From the NCBI GenBank assembly GCA_963575745.1, contig CAUYUJ010014349.1:64001-128000 (forward strand): a DNA stretch of 64,000 bases, given 5' to 3'. Made by a program: the position numbers and the translations under genes. How positions within the stretch are numbered: the stretch's first letter is position 1; each line of letters begins with the position of its first letter. The DNA is from Prorocentrum cordatum. Lineage: Eukaryota > Sar > Dinophyceae > Prorocentrales > Prorocentraceae. Below the pieces are notes generated by a model. The model ran no database searches, was not told where the DNA came from, and was given only the letters and a program-made list of their open reading frames with translations. Positions 53,092 to 61,699 of the stretch are shown in pieces.

Positions 53092-53440
53092 GAAATCGTT
53101 CGGACGTGTGCATCTTCGGGAGCTTTGAGACGGGGGTCAATGCAAACGGGGGTCAGCCAGAGCGCCCGATCTTGCAGGATCCTGCAGGGCCAGGGTCGCA
53201 TTGACCCGGGTTTGGGTGCGGGATCCTGTAGGATCTTGCAGGATCTTTCGCATTTACCCGGGTGGTGCATGATCTTGTAGGATCTTGCAGGATTTTGCAA
53301 GGCCTGATTGACCTGTGTCTGGAATGACCCGGGTCAGAAGATCCCCGGCGTTTGCCATCGAGGAGCATCTTGGACCATTCTGCGAAACAGTATAGGCACG
53401 AAACCGACAAATGCACGGGGCGTGGACGTCCGAGCGATGA
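53092..53440. mobile_element. CATCGCTCGGACGT-ended element, copy 4, with insert
   Basis: Left end GAAATCGTTCGGACGTGTG and right end GTGGACGTCCGAGCGATGA agree with the ends of copies 1-3, and GCCATCGAGGAGC-CTTGGACCAT near 53,356 matches the core of copy 3. This copy is about 350 bp because an AGGATCTTGCAGG repeat block lies inside it. Confidence 0.6.
53165..53345. repeat. AGGATCTTGCAGGAT minisatellite
   Basis: Repeated GATCTTGCAGGATC and GATCCTGCAGG units combined with two or three GACCCGGGT-type units, at loose periods of 14 and 55-60 bp. It lies within the inverted-repeat element just described. Confidence 0.75.
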
Positions 53441-53479
53441 CAAGAAAGTGATCCTGGGGTATGGCCACAATTGCAGGTT

Positions 53480-53640
53480 GCGCTTGGGACGTCCTCAAGC
53501 ACAAACCGCTTCTTGAGCTGATTTCTACAAGTGGTTTGCAAGTCTCCTGAGCTTTCCGCGGTGTCCGTCCATTTCCCTTTGCGTTTCTTCATTCGCCGAA
53601 CGCGAACGCAGAGGTTTGGCCTGAGACATCCTCAACCACG
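53480..53640. repeat. Two isolated copies of the GGGACATCCTC motif
   Basis: GGGACGTCCTCAAGCAC (motif at 53,488) and GAGACATCCTCAACCAC (motif at 53,624) are 136 bp apart. They resemble the repeat of the array at 63,130-63,860. A single further copy, GGGACATCCTCGCAAAA, occurs at 58,094. Confidence 0.5.
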
Positions 53641-54833
53641 CGTTGATATCAGCTCAGATTTCGGCAATTATCGAGGTTTCTGAAGGCCCCCGCTTGATTC
53701 CTGTTGCGTGTCTTCGCGGGACATACATCAGATAATCCTCATCGCTGCGTCAGGTTTCTTCGCAGACATCCGAATCAGTGACAATTGCACTTCGTTCCTG
53801 GAGGTTCTGGGTAGGATCCTCCAGTGCTCTACGCTAGCAAGAAGGCACGATATCGCCATTCTCATTGCCACGTCCGCATCAATTCCCGCTCCTACGCCGC
53901 AAGCGCCACTGAGTTCGTTCGGAAGCAAAGGCGTACATGGGCCCACCAAGCGCGGGCCCGAGCCACAGTGTTCACATATTGCAGCTCCTCGATGCAGTCG
54001 AAATCAGAAATCTCCCCCTGTGTACAGGGCTTCAAATCGTGTGGTACGCTAGGGGAGAGAACCTCGGGCGATTCCTTCCTTGTTACTTCACGAATCATCC
54101 ACCATTCGCAGAAATTACGACTTGCTCCTGCTCCTCCTACCTCTTGGCCCCCCCTTTTCATCAGTCTCCTTCTTTTCGTCGCCTCATTCCCCCTCATTGT
54201 CCTCCTTCTCTCTGTTCTCCCTCTCCCTACTCACCCATTTCCTCTCCCTGCCTCCTCCAATCCTTGCCCCTCCCCTCCCTCCTTTCTCGCCCAGATGTTG
54301 TCTCATTGTTCCTCTTGTCCCGACCCGTTGCTCATCCTCTTTCCCCGCTGTTCCCCGCTGTTCTCGTCCCCCCCATCCCATTCATCCTGCTCCTCATCGC
54401 CCCCCTGCCGTTTCTCAGTTGTTCCTCCCCCTCCTGTTTGTTCTCCTGCTCTCCTCTCCCCGCTCCCGCCCTGCTCGTTGGACGACACAATGCGTTCTCA
54501 AGTTGCCAGACATCGGTCTTCACTCGGCCCCGGCACTCGGCCCAAGGCGGCTCCCTGGGCCAGGTTGGAAGCACGCTGGGCTCTCGTAGGGCAGACTTGA
54601 AACCCTCTTGAATTACGCGAGTCACGTTGGAACCATGTTGGGCTCGTCATTCCACCCTCGTCCTCGCCCCAATCCTCTCCCTCCTTTTCACGCATAGCCC
54701 TCATCTTTTTCTCATCCTCGCCATCGTCCTCATCCCACTCACCTCATCGCCCTCGCCCTCATCCTCACCCTCATCGTCCTTGTCTCGTACTCGCCCTCGC
54801 CCTCATCCATGGCTCGTCCTTCTCTCCGCCTGA
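53640..54833. other. No firm gene; long pyrimidine tract
   Basis: 54,120-54,480 and 54,630-54,830 are CT-rich on plus and lead to the exon-like island at 54,834. 53,700-54,060 has no recognised motif. Confidence 0.35.
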
Positions 54834-55018
54834 CGCTTCCCGCCGGGCCCCTCTGGCGAGGCGGACGATCCGGCGGACGTGCCCGAGGTCCACTACTCCA
54901 CTCCCGAGGGCGGCGAGACCAGCCTCGAGTCGGACAAGTTCAGAGGCGCGCTCGCTCCTCGCTCTGCCCCCGCGCCCCCCCCCCACACTCGCGCGTCGGG
55001 GCATGATGTGCGAGGTTA
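54834..55018 (+). CDS. Possible exon, acidic protein
   Basis: Frame open between TGA 54,831 and TAG near 55,016. It contains GEADDPADVPEVHYSTPEGG then ETSLESDKFRGALAP. The acidic, GC3-rich coding texture follows about 200 bp of pyrimidine tract and stops near CAGAGGCGCG. A foldback element begins at 55,051, so if this is an exon the foldback is in the next intron. Confidence 0.45.
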
Positions 55019-55050
55019 GGCGACGACCCCGGAGTCGAAGGAGAAGCAGC

Positions 55051-55187
55051 AACGGCATAAACCTACACTTTCGGCGCTCCGCGCGAATTTCTTGCGCCAG
55101 TGGCGGCGCCGGAGGCGCCGCCAGGGGGGCCCAGCGCAGATCGACGAAAACCGCGCGGAACTCCAATGGTTTATGTTCATGCAGTTT
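55051..55187. mobile_element. GC-rich foldback element, copy 3
   Basis: Starts ACGGCATAAACCTACACTTT, has CGGCGCTCCGCGCGAATTTC, a centre GGCGGCGCCGGAGGCGCCGC, and AAAACCGCGCGGAACTCC in the right arm. The arms match less well than in copies 1 and 2, so this copy is older or was shortened. Confidence 0.65.
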
Positions 55188-55659
55188 GTTACCCCTCCAT
55201 GTGGAAGCCGCGTCGGAAGATCGCCGAAGCTGCCGCGGGGGCGGGCGGGTAGGGGGAGGCTCGGCCGCTCCCGGGCGGGAGGTGCGGGGGCTCTAGCCGA
55301 TGCTACGGGCTCGGGGAGGATCGCTTGCTCGTGTTTTTCCGACTCCTGCGATCGTCCCCCCACCTCCGGATGCATAGATTGCGTTCATTCTGGCGGTCAA
55401 CATTTGGAACGGTTGTGGTCGACACTGACACGGACGACGACAACGGCAAGTAAATTCATTTCTTCGTCTCCAAGCTCAAACCCCACGTTTCAGACCCCGA
55501 CTCTTGCTCACAACGTGTTTCGTGAGGGCCCTGGCCCCCCATGGGCCGCCCTCTCATGTAGTCGTAGGGCTGGTCCCGCCGGTTCGCGCGCTCGCCCCGC
55601 GCCTCGCCTCGCCTCGATCGTCGAGGGGCGTTGCCTTCCCTGCTTCTGCATGTTCTGCT
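55188..55659. other. No recognised gene
   Basis: Mixed GC-rich sequence between a foldback element and the next exon-like island. It includes short GCCTC repeats near 55,595. Confidence 0.35.
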
Positions 55660-55790
55660 GCCCGCGGGCGGAGTGCCACGTCGCCAGATGGCCGAGCGCT
55701 TGCCTGGATCAGGACCCCACGAGCTGGAGAGAGCAGAGTTTTCCAGCGTGGACCCCAATCAGTGGAGTGATACAGTATGTGATGTGCAGT
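55660..55790 (+). CDS. Possible exon, unknown protein
   Basis: Frame with RRQMAERLPGSGPHELERAE then FSSVDPNQWSDTV. Balanced composition with an ATG in an ACGTCGCCAGATGG context at 55,688. Downstream of about 55,790 the frame becomes low-complexity. It could contain a start codon or be an internal exon. Confidence 0.35.
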
Positions 55791-56162
55791 GCCGAAAGCA
55801 AAGCCAGCAAGCCACTCAGAGGAATGCAACGCAGTGCAAAGCGAAATCTTGGCGTCGACGGCGCGATAACGAGCGGAACCTCAAGAATTCGCAGCCGGCA
55901 ACGGGACTGCAACGGGCGGCGACGAGCCGAGAAAGGGGAAATCGCAAACAACACATGTTCCTATTTTCTCCTCATCCGCTTCGTGTTTCTCCGTCTGGGT
56001 TCGACGGGCCTGTCTGTGCAGCAGTCACAAGTTCGCATGTCGCCCACCGAGCCCACCTCATCCCTCGCAGTTCTTCTCATACCCCTTCGCTTGTTCGCAC
56101 AAAGCGGAGGTGGAGGGAAGGAGGAGGAGGAGGGAGTGGAGGAGAAGCACGAGGCGGCGGAC

Positions 56163-56490
56163 TGAAGAGGGTTGGCGTAGTAGTGCGATACCAGGTGCGA
56201 CGTCCAACCACCCGAACGGAGAACACGGCATAAACATATACTTCCAGAGCTCCACGCGGATGTCTTGGATCGGCGTTGGGCCGCCCCGGTGGCGCCTCCG
56301 GCGGAGCCTTGGGCGCGCTCCGCGCGCCAGGGGCGGGATCCAGCGAGGAGCCACGAAAACCACGCGGCCCTCCGAAAGCTTCTATTTTTGCAGGCTGTTC
56401 TTCATCTGGGGGAAGGGGAAGATGCGGCGATCTGAAGAGGTTAGGCGTAAAGGTGCGAGCCCCAGTGCGACGTCCAAGCACACGACATAT
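56163..56490. repeat. Direct repeat flanking the fourth foldback
   Basis: CTGAAGAGGGTTGGCGTA...GTGCGACGTCCAACCAC (about 56,161-56,210) recurs as CTGAAGAGGTTAGGCGTA...GTGCGACGTCCAAGCAC (about 56,431-56,483). Each copy is about 50 bp, in the same orientation, on either side of the foldback at 56,225-56,395. It may be the outer part of the mobile unit or a duplication of the host sequence. Confidence 0.6.
56225..56395. mobile_element. GC-rich foldback element, copy 4
   Basis: Begins ACGGCATAAACATATACTTC and contains GAGCTCCACGCGGATGTCTTG, GGCGCCTCCGGCGGAGCC, GCGCTCCGCGCGCCAGGG and CCACGCGGCCCTCCGAAAGC. It sits between the exon-like islands at 55,660 and 56,647. Confidence 0.7.
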
Positions 56491-56646
56491 GTAGAACACC
56501 TCTTATAGGTTTTCCGACCAGATCGGCCTTGGTTAAGTTTGGGAAGCGTCGAACAAAGCTTCCCCTCTCTCCTTCCATCTCCCCCCCTCTCGACACTTTG
56601 CCCCTGACCTTCCAGGCCCAGGCAGATCTCGAGGTTCAGATTGTAG

Positions 56647-56790
56647 ACGCACCGCGTAACCCCACAAGCCCACCCAGAAACGATGCTCAGACGAGTTGCC
56701 CTGATCAGGGATGTGGAGGAGCATGCAGTGGAATACAGGGCTGGGCAAGACGTCATACCTCAAGAGGGGGAGGATGGAGAAGCGATTTGA
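56647..56790 (+). CDS. Possible last exon or short ORF
   Basis: Frame open from 56,647 with ATG at 56,683 and TGA at 56,788-56,790. From the ATG it reads MLRRVALIRDVEEHAVEYRA then GQDVIPQEGEDGEAI. Charged and helix-like. It could be the end of a gene, since it stops in frame and is followed by a GGA-rich tract. The family is not recognised. Confidence 0.4.
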   Translation, partial: THRVTPQAHPETMLRRVALIRDVEEHAVEYRAGQDVIPQEGEDGEAI

Positions 56791-56869
56791 TGACCAGGAG
56801 GAGGTGTAATCAGTGACAGGTGGAGGGGGACGAGGGAGAGGGAACGAGGATGAATAGGCAAACGAGGAA

Positions 56870-56940
56870 GAGGAGGAGGAGGAGGTGCAGGAGCAGGAGC
56901 AGGAGCAGGAGGAGCAGGAGGAGCAGAAGGGCGAGCAGAA
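56870..56940. repeat. GGA/GCA microsatellite
   Basis: GGAGGA changing to GGAGCA units for about 65 bp, leading towards a third CTTGGGG-type block. Confidence 0.9.
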
Positions 56941-56984
56941 AGGCCTGAAGCCTCTGAAATGCCTCCTGGAATCTTTTCGGATTT

Positions 56985-57500
56985 CTTCGGAGAGCTTCTT
57001 GGAGTCCTCTTGGGCTGCCCAGGAGGTCTCTTGGCAGTCCCGGGGGCCTCTTGGGGCGTCTTGGCTGCCTCTGGGGATCCCCTTAGGCCTCTTGCGGGTC
57101 ATCTTTGGGGGCATCTCTGGGACCTCTTGGAGGCCTCTTGGTGTCTCCTGGGCACCTCTCGGGGCCGTCATGGGGCACCCGTGTTAGCCTCGGGGGCCAT
57201 CTTGGAGGAGATCGATCAAAGGAGGGCTTTGGCACAGTAGGGTTCCATCCCCCAGGAGGCCGACATGCGTCCAAAATCTTAATAATCTCTGTGATTGTGT
57301 CCTCCTCGCCGAGTCCTCTTGGGACGTTTTGGGTGTCTCTTGGGGGGTCTCTCGGCTTCTCTTGGGGGTCTCGTGGGAGCCTCTTGGGGGCATTTGGGGG
57401 GCATCTCGGGGGCCTCTTGGATGCCTCTTGGGGCCCCCTGGGCACCTCTTGGGGCCGTCTTGAGTGAGGCACCCTTGGGAGCCTCAGAGACCATCTTGGG
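56985..57500. repeat. CTTGGGG-type minisatellite, block 3
   Basis: GGCCTCTTGGGG, GGGTCTCTTGG and related units, interrupted at about 57,190-57,300 by non-repetitive sequence. Same family as 18,530 and 21,566. Frames are Gly/Leu/Trp on plus and Pro/Arg/Gln on minus. Confidence 0.85.
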
Positions 57501-57559
57501 GCCATCTCGCAGGATATCGATCACATGACGGGCTGTACCCACGTAGCCCCTCCCCCCCA

Positions 57560-57784
57560 AGGATGCCCAGATGTTGCCAACACCGTTTTAACATTCATGA
57601 TTTTGGCTTGCTCGCCGAGGCCATCTTGGACGCTCTAGCTATCCGCGACCCCTTCCTCCAGACCCAGGGGGATGTGGTAGGGGCATGGGTAAACCTTTCC
57701 CCGAAGGGGAAGAAGGGGGTTGGACGAGGAAACCCTCTAAACCACTCACGCCCTAAAGGGCTGATGGGATTCCAACAGGGCTAG
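57560..57784 (+). CDS. Hypothetical ORF or exon
   Basis: The frame ends with NIHDFGLLAEAILDALAIRD, PFLQTQGDVVGAWVNL and a Lys/Gly-rich tail, with TAG at 57,782. The first half of the longer frame derives from the CTTGGGG repeat, but this last part is unique and protein-like. No family is recognised. Confidence 0.3.
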   Translation, partial: RMPRCCQHRFNIHDFGLLAEAILDALAIRDPFLQTQGDVVGAWVNLSPKGKKGVGRGNPLNHSRPKGLMGFQQG

Positions 57785-58128
57785 ATGTGTCAGATTTCAG
57801 ACGCGGGGGCCATCTGGGACGCCAATAATTCGTGCCTTGCGCGCGCCTCCTCAAGACGAGGCGCGAGTCTGCCCCCCTAGAGATTCAATCGCCAGCTGTT
57901 CCTCCATGATGGTTTGGCCATTCCTCCCACCGCCTTTTTACGGCCGCGGAAACGGTAGGGCTGTTTTTACCTAACAGCGAAGACTGATAGGTTTCTAGTG
58001 GGGTCAAAAGAGAGCATCATGACTCCTCAGGGGGGTCGGGGCGGGACCCGGGGCGGGACCCGGCGCGGCTGCCGCCGAAGCCCAAATCGCCTGGGACATC
58101 CTCGCAAAATCGCTCTTGGCGCTGCTAG

Positions 58129-58523
58129 AACTCCATTCCCGGTGTACATTTTGGATGCCCGGAGCCAACTGTAGGCCACTTCGTGGTCTTCGAGTTCCCA
58201 GAACTCCATTCCCGGCGTACATTTTGGATGCCCGGAGCCAACTGTAGGCCACTTCGTGGTCTTCGAGTTCCCAGAACTCCATTCCCGGGCCACATTTTGG
58301 ATGCCCGGAGCCAACTGTAGGCCACTTCGTGGTCTTCGAGTTCCCAGAACTCCATTCCCGGGCCACATTTTGAATGCCCGGAGCCAACTGTAGGCCACTT
58401 CGTGCTCTTCAAGTTCCCAGAACTCCATTCCTGGGCATGATTTTGAATGCCCGGAGCCAACTGTAGGCCACCTCGTGTTCTTCTAGTTCCCAGAACTCCA
58501 TTCCTGGGCCACATTTTGAATGC
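58129..58523. repeat. 73-bp tandem array, five to six copies
   Basis: The phrase CTCCATTCC begins at 58,131, 58,204, 58,277, 58,350, 58,423 and 58,496, an exact 73-bp period. Copies differ by only a few substitutions, for example in GGTGTAC, GGCGTAC or GGGCCAC after the phrase. Because 73 is not a multiple of three, the array is open in three minus-strand frames and codes the same peptide in rotating order; I regard these frames as artefacts. Confidence 0.97.
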
Positions 58524-58855
58524 TGAGGCAGGCTGATGCTGCGGCCGAGGCAGGCTGAGGCTGAGGCAGGCTGAGGCTGAGGCCGAGGCTGAAGGCAGAC
58601 TGAGGCTGAGGCTGAAGCAGACTGAGGCTGAGGCTGAGGCAGGCTGAGGCTGAGGCTGAGGCAGGCTGATGCTGAGGCAGGCTGAGGCTGAGGCTGAGGC
58701 TGATGCAGGCTGAGGCTGAGGCAGGCTGAGGCTGAGGCCGAGGCTGAAGGCAGACTGAGGCTGAGGCTGAAGCAGGCTGAGGCTGAGGCTGAGGCAGGCT
58801 GAGGCTGAGGCAGGCTGAGGCTGAGGCTGAGGCAGGCTGAGGCTGAGGCTGTGAC
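58524..58855. repeat. GAGGCT/GAGGCAGGCT minisatellite
   Basis: About 330 bp of six-base GAGGCT units with GAGGCAGGCTGA variants, directly joined to the 73-bp array. A higher-order repeat of about 180 bp is suggested by two copies of GAGGCCGAGGCTGAAGGCAG (about 58,580 and 58,734). Confidence 0.95.
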
Positions 58856-59214
58856 TGCGACTGCCGTTGCCACTGCGACTGTCATCGCGAATGCGACTAC
58901 GACTGCGAGAACAGCAGAATTCTACAACTGGATTCTCATCTGAATCTTAAGGGGAATGCTTCCAGATATGCTCCTACACATCGCTGTTAGATTGCTTTGC
59001 CGGGATAATTTCCACCTTTTCCGAACACATATTTTTGAAATCGGAAGCGGCAACCAATGCGACCGGAAATTTCACACAAACGATTCCAAGATTGAAGCCG
59101 GAACCGGTAAGAGGAGACAGCGCCCCGCGGTCCTCACTTCCTCCCCCTCCTCCTTTCTCTTCGTCTGCTTCCGCATATCACTCAGTTCGGCACACCTCTC
59201 ACACGTTTCGTGAC

Positions 59215-60300
59215 TCCAAATGGAGCTCAACCGAAGGCCCCAGCGGCATAGTCCGCATGGCGTACCAGCACCCGATTCGGCACACCCCGCAAACGCTTCG
59301 TAGCCCCCATGGCCCATAGGGAGTTCCACCGAAGGCCCTAGCGGCACAGTCCGCATGGCGTACCCGCACCCGAATCGGCACACCCCCGACACGTTTCGTG
59401 GTCACACAGTGAGTTCCACCGAATGCCCCAGTGGCACAGTCCGAATGGCGCATCCGCACCTGATTCGGCACACCCCTCACAGGTTTCGTGGCTCAACAGG
59501 GAGTCCACCGAATGCCCCAGCGGCACAGTCCGCATGGTGTACCCACCCGAGTCTGCACACCCCTCACACGTTCCGTGGCCCCATAGGGGCTTCACCGAAT
59601 GCCCCAGTGGCACAGTCCGCATGGCGTACCCGCACCCCATTCTGCACACCCCTCACACGATTCGTGGCCACAGCACCGAAGGTCCCAGCGGAATTGTCCG
59701 CATGACGTACCCGCACCCCTCACTCGTTTCGTCATAGGAAGCTCCATCGGATGCCCCAGAGGCACAGTCTGCATGGCGTACCCGCTCTCGATTCGGCACA
59801 CCCCTCGCGCGCTTCGTGGCCATACAGGGAGCCAGACCGAAGGCCCTAGCGGCACAGTCCGGATGGCATACCCACACACTTTTCGGCACACCCATCACAG
59901 TTTTTGTGACCCCGCAGGCAGCTCCACCCAAAGGCCCTAGGGGCACAGCCCGCATGGCGTACGCTCACCCGATTCGGTAAAACCCTCACAGGTTTCGTGC
60001 CCATCACACAGTGAGGGAGCTCACCCGAAGGCTCCAGCGGCGCAGTCCGCATGGCGTACCCGCAGCCGATTCGGCACACCCTTCACCCGTTCCGTGGCTC
60101 CACAGGGAGTTCCAGCGAGGGCCCCAGTGGCACAGTCCGCACGGCGCACCCGCACCCGATTCGGCGCACCCCACACGCTTCGTGGCCCCATATGGGGGCT
60201 CTACCTGAGGCCCCAGTGGCTGCGCGTGCATGGCCCCCCCGCTCCATTTCGGCACACCCTTCGCACGGTTCGTGGCCCATCAGGAGATCCACCGAACGCG
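59215..60300. repeat. ~90-bp tandem array, about twelve copies
   Basis: GGCACAGTCCGCATGGCGTA recurs with variants; its GTCCGCATGG core starts near 59,251, 59,349, 59,439, 59,528, 59,615, 59,696, 59,767, 59,857, 59,948, 60,045 and 60,135, and a last diverged copy lies near 60,222. Spacing is 71-98 bp, most often 87-91. Each unit also has CGATTCGGCACACCC and TTTCGTGGCC. Minus-strand frames give a recurring ~30-residue peptide with CRIGCGYAMRT-like text, a consequence of the period being near 90. Confidence 0.95.
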
Positions 60301-60430
60301 GTACACAACGACAGTTTTCACATCTGCATATCCTTCGGTCTTGATGTTGTTTGTTTCCTTCCCTCCACCGTTCCTTTCTTGTTGTTCGCTCCGTCTCTGG
60401 CTCTGGCTGCGCCCATGCCTGTCAGTCACG

Positions 60431-60528
60431 CCGGCGAGCTTCTACCTCGAGGCCGGGGCGGCGATAGACCTTGTGGCCAGCTTCAGCTCCTCTGAGGCTG
60501 CGCAAGGGTGGGATCCAGTGCGTGAGCT
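60431..60528 (+). CDS. Possible exon, unknown protein
   Basis: The frame reads PASFYLEAGAAIDLVASFSS then SEAAQGWDPVRE. Strong GC3 coding texture, after a T/C-rich stretch at about 60,340-60,420. The fifth foldback copy starts about 20 bp later, so the element would lie near the start of the following intron. Confidence 0.45.
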
Positions 60529-60545
60529 GGGGTCGAGGAAGAAAC

Positions 60546-60716
60546 AATTGCATAAGCATAGAAAACGTTTGGCGCTGCTCGTGGGTTTCTCGGATCGGCG
60601 TTTGGGCCCGCCTGGCGGCGCCTCCAGCGGCGCCTTTGGCGCGCTCTGCGCGCCAGCGAGGGAGGTCCAGCGCGTATTCAATAAATCCGAGCGGACCTAA
60701 AGTTTCTGGTTCTGCG
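60546..60716. mobile_element. GC-rich foldback element, copy 5
   Basis: Starts TTGCATAAGCATAGAAAACG and shows TTTCTCGGATCGGCG, GGCGGCGCCTCCAGCGGCGC, GCGCTCTGCGCGCCAG and AAAGTTTCTGGTTCTGC. It matches copies 1 and 2 in order. The right arm is partly replaced (ATTCAATAAATCCGAGCGGA). Confidence 0.7.
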
Positions 60717-60993
60717 GTTGTTTGTTTTTCTCAGCCGCCAGGGGACGTCGGGCTCCGTCGCCGTCGCATAATGATTTGGGATGAAGGACAGGTCCTTGGG
60801 AAGGTGCCGAGAGGTCTGGCGGTCCAGATTGCGAAGCAGTCGTGGGAGGTCTAGGAAGGCAGCTGATCAGACGGAGGTGCTGGAGGAAGGGCTGTTCCTG
60901 AAGAGGGGGGCCAGGAGAAGGAGTGGGGAGGAGGGGGGCGGATGAGTTTATGTAGGCACGGCCGAGGGGGAGCGCTGGTCCCAGCTCCGTCTC

Positions 60994-61508
60994 TCAAACA
61001 GAAAGAGTCCGCACGTCCCTCAAGCGGGCTTTGGTGGCAGCGGGAGGCGGCATCCTCGTGGATGCGCCACGAAGACCGCCATTGCGTTGCCCTAGGCGGC
61101 AAAGGCCGAGGAGCACGCTCTCTGTGGGGCGGATCGCTGGGAGGCTGGCCATGGCGCAGGGCACCGCCCGCCGCTGGCGCCGCATGCTGTAGGTGGGCGG
61201 CAGCAGCCGCGCACGCCCTGGCCGCCGCAGCGTCCGCTCCAGCACCAGCAAGCCGCCGCGCCGCATGGCGCCAGGCGCCACGCCCTTGGCGTCGCGGAAC
61301 GCGGCCACGACAGCGGGGTAGCGCACCCCGCCAGCGGCCCGCAGCGCAGGACCCTTGCCTGAAGGCGACCATCGCCGCGAGACTGGTCCGAGTGCGTCAC
61401 AGCCGCCGCAGTGCGGCTCGGCGCCCCAGCCAGCACCATACCATGTTCAGCAGCCTCGATGACGCAGGGCACCATCGCAGGCGCCACGCCTCCTCTGGCC
61501 TGCGCCAT
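60994..61508 (-). CDS. Coding-like region with frame changes, unknown
   Basis: Read on the minus strand: MVPCVIEAAEHGMVLAGAPS (about 61,470) and TAAAVTHSDQSRGDGRLQA, then in another frame RYPAVVAAFRDAKGVAPGAM, RRGGLLVLERTLRRPGRARL and MASLPAIRPTESVLLGL, ending at about 60,994. A further piece, FVVDFCRRLSDPAPLLP, occurs near 61,640-61,680 before a GCA repeat. This may be one decayed gene or two exons. GC richness makes the opposite strand open too, so the strand call is moderate. Confidence 0.35.
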
Positions 61509-61601
61509 CCGATCGCCCGTGGGGGGCGATGGGCGCGGAGCCGTGCGATCGCCTGAGCCAGAATCTGCGGAGTAGGGCGACGAGCAGTAGGTAGACGGGG
61601 A

Positions 61602-61625
61602 GCAGCAGCAGCAGCAGCAGCAGGA
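61602..61625. repeat. (GCA)n microsatellite
   Basis: Seven or eight GCA triplets inside the minus-strand coding-like region, giving poly-Ala, Leu or Cys there. Confidence 0.9.
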
Positions 61626-61699
61626 AGGAGGGGGGCGGGGTCAGAGAGCCGGCGGCAGAAGTCCACAACGAAATACTTATACCGACCCCTGTCTGGGGG

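Noticed and set aside
58027-58885. Long minus-strand protein frames over the 73-bp and GAGGCT arrays
   Set aside because: The 73-bp period leaves three frames open with the same peptide in rotation, and GAGGCT gives Ser/Ala/Leu repeats. These are products of the tandem arrays without independent coding evidence.
59072-60255. Cys-rich repeat proteins on the minus strand of the ~90-bp array
   Set aside because: The peptide recurs because the period is near 90, but unit lengths of 71-98 bp shift the frame repeatedly and stops are frequent.
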